22,571 nt of DNA from Bacillota bacterium (GTDB lineage Bacteria > Bacillota > Clostridia > Lachnospirales > Lachnospiraceae): NCBI GenBank assembly GCA_022717655.1, contig JAIIAN010000025.1, positions 1 through 22,571 on the forward strand. Reading direction: 5' to 3'. Position numbers and translations under genes: made by a program. Of the stretch, positions 22,393 to 22,571 are shown one piece after another. Positions within the stretch are counted from its first letter, which is position 1. Every line of letters begins with the position of its first letter. Below the pieces are notes generated by a model that was not told where the DNA came from, did no database searches, and saw nothing but the letters and a program-made list of their open reading frames with translations.

Positions 22393-22571
22393 CAATCTTC
22401 ATAATGTCCTTTGCACGAAACGATATAGATTATCTCTTCTTTCTCATAGTAAACAATTCTGTTGGTATCATTAATACGTCTGCTCCACATACCGCTTAGA
22501 TTTGCCTTTAACGGTTCGGGTTTCCCGATCCCCTCAAAAGTGCTTCTCTGAATATCCTTGATAAGTGCGTT
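22392..22571 (-). CDS. yoeB: YoeB-family mRNA interferase toxin (5' end cut by window)
   Basis: The C-terminal 59 residues of a ribosome-dependent endoribonuclease that cleaves mRNA at the A site. The match to YoeB is clear: 'LIKDIQR', 'FEGIGKPEPLKANLSG', 'WSRRIND..RIVY' and a final 'SCKGHYED'. The catalytic residues known for Escherichia coli YoeB (E46, R65, H83) have counterparts: Glu in FEG, Arg in SRR and His in GHY. About 27 N-terminal residues are outside the window. The YefM-type antitoxin, normally just upstream, would also be outside. The gene has its own terminator, so it is not part of the surface operon; it marks the boundary of that locus. Confidence 0.9.
   Translation of the reverse strand, partial: NALIKDIQRSTFEGIGKPEPLKANLSGMWSRRINDTNRIVYYEKEEIIYIVSCKGHYED

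Overview
The window looks like part of a Clostridia (Firmicutes) chromosome, most likely a gut Lachnospiraceae. It is AT-leaning, has strong Gram-positive ribosome binding sites, and encodes lipobox lipoproteins, an EAL protein, a DivIVA-like coiled-coil protein, cohesin/dockerin-type surface proteins and an M60 (mucin-type) metallopeptidase. The taxonomic call is inference; there is no rRNA or other marker here. All genes except one lie on the minus strand, so transcription runs from high to low coordinates.

Right end (22571 to 19223). The edge holds the C-terminal 59 residues of a YoeB-family toxin with its terminator. Next comes a promoter and a 150-residue protein of unknown function. Then follow a small membrane-anchored protein and two paralogous secreted proteins of 287 and 259 aa that share an 'EVPLY' and 'YDIKN' signature. 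The latter two are the best candidates for abundant secreted subunits.

Middle (19033 to 13778). Two more paralogs of the small membrane-anchored protein come first, each with an acidic start, a poly-lysine stretch, a poly-leucine membrane helix and an Ig-like outer domain. They are followed by a 580-aa surface protein with a poly-asparagine stalk, three roughly 80-residue modules and a C-terminal membrane anchor. After that comes a tight set: a two-helix membrane protein, a DivIVA-like coiled-coil protein, a type I signal peptidase and an intact EAL phosphodiesterase. I read 22164 to 13778 as a surface-assembly locus carrying its own processing peptidase and a possible c-di-GMP link. No sortase motif or recognised pilin is present.

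Secretion and protease module (13618 to 4493). A 778-aa SecA lacking the C-terminal zinc-binding tail (SecA2-like) overlaps, by ATGA, a 1832-aa secreted M60 peptidase that carries a type I dockerin. The next gene encodes a membrane-anchored protein with a cohesin-like domain, a plausible docking partner for the otherwise unanchored peptidase.

Left end (4366 to 1). A lone plus-strand PepSY lipoprotein converges on the protease module at a strong terminator. Divergent from it is an FKBP/trigger-factor-like lipoprotein foldase with a repetitive acidic tail. Beyond that is a 5'-complete, 3'-truncated surface protein with the odd order signal peptide, cohesin-like domain, membrane helix, cytoplasmic loop, second membrane helix, dockerin.

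Several junctions contain long perfect or near-perfect stem-loops without T-tracts. They look more like RNA processing or stability elements than terminators. There is no gap over 300 bases without a gene, and no tRNA, rRNA, insertion sequence or CRISPR array was seen.
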